Under the pieces are notes generated by a model that ran no database searches, had not been told where the DNA came from, and worked only from the letters and a program-made list of their open reading frames with translations. A stretch of DNA of 13,853 nucleotides from Bacteroidota bacterium (lineage in GTDB: Bacteria; Bacteroidota; Bacteroidia; Chitinophagales; Chitinophagaceae): NCBI GenBank assembly GCA_023392185.1, contig JAEVZP010000128.1, positions 1 through 13,853 of the forward strand, read 5' to 3'. The first letter of the stretch is position 1. Each line of letters opens with the position of its first letter. Shown here in pieces: positions 13,780-13,853 of this stretch. The position numbers and the translations under genes are program-made.

Positions 13780-13853
13780 CTATTTAAACGGATGCCGGCT
13801 TTCCCAATCGCCTTCGTTTTCGGCCAGCGCAGCTTGTAACTTATCCACAATGG
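13780..13853 (-). CDS. C-terminus of an unidentified minus-strand gene (partial)
   Basis: Read on the minus strand from the right edge, one frame is open for 23 full codons and ends at TAG (CTA at 13780-13782), giving IVDKLQAALAENEGDWES and then RHPFK. The other two minus frames read less naturally: one meets a stop early and the other gives a basic, low-complexity-free but unfamiliar peptide. The composition looks like a genuine protein tail, an amphipathic helix then a charged end, and its stop sits ten bases from a palindrome that would serve as terminator for both converging genes. The product cannot be recognised from so short a tail. Confidence 0.55.
   Translation of the reverse strand, partial: IVDKLQAALAENEGDWESRHPFK

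Overview
The window is a stretch of chromosome from a fairly GC-rich member of the Bacteroidota. I infer this from four things: runs of 'lipocalin family' lipoproteins with the C-x-K start typical of the phylum, a type IX secretion system (T9SS) sorting domain, the acpP-fabF-rnc gene order, and a TTTG / TAnnTTTG promoter without Shine-Dalgarno sites. Chitinophagales or Saprospirales would fit, but the order cannot be fixed from this sequence. All complete genes lie on the plus strand. One partial gene enters from the right edge on the minus strand.

Region 1 (1-1844) is the 3' two-thirds of cyanophycin synthetase, CphA, which makes the arginine/aspartate storage polymer cyanophycin. Region 2 (1918-4574) is a tandem array of five small lipoproteins of one divergent family. 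Four share an exact C-X22-C spacing and the fifth has lost both cysteines. A strong hairpin terminator after the third and another after the fifth divide the array. Region 3 (4656-5939) is a secreted M28-family zinc aminopeptidase.

Region 4 (6128-9604) is a two-gene secretion unit. The first protein is a right-handed beta-helix protein. The second is an 803-residue protein with five tandem ~70-residue 'FDTDPG' repeats, an SprB-like segment and a C-terminal T9SS sorting domain. It is followed by an intergenic palindrome.

Region 5 (9749-13257) centres on fatty-acid synthesis: an FMN-dependent nitronate monooxygenase/FabK-like enzyme, then acyl carrier protein, beta-ketoacyl-ACP synthase II and ribonuclease III. 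A long imperfect hairpin built from GTATCAAG units sits between acpP and fabF. Region 6 (13334-13853) is a GNAT acetyltransferase, a perfect 15-bp-arm palindrome, and the C-terminal codons of a convergent minus-strand gene.

No rRNA, tRNA, CRISPR array, insertion sequence or prophage was seen. No gene-free stretch exceeds 300 bases; the longest gap is 188 bases (5940-6127). The least ordinary elements are the lipoprotein array, the beta-helix/FDTDPG pair, and the hairpin lying in the same probable transcript as RNase III.
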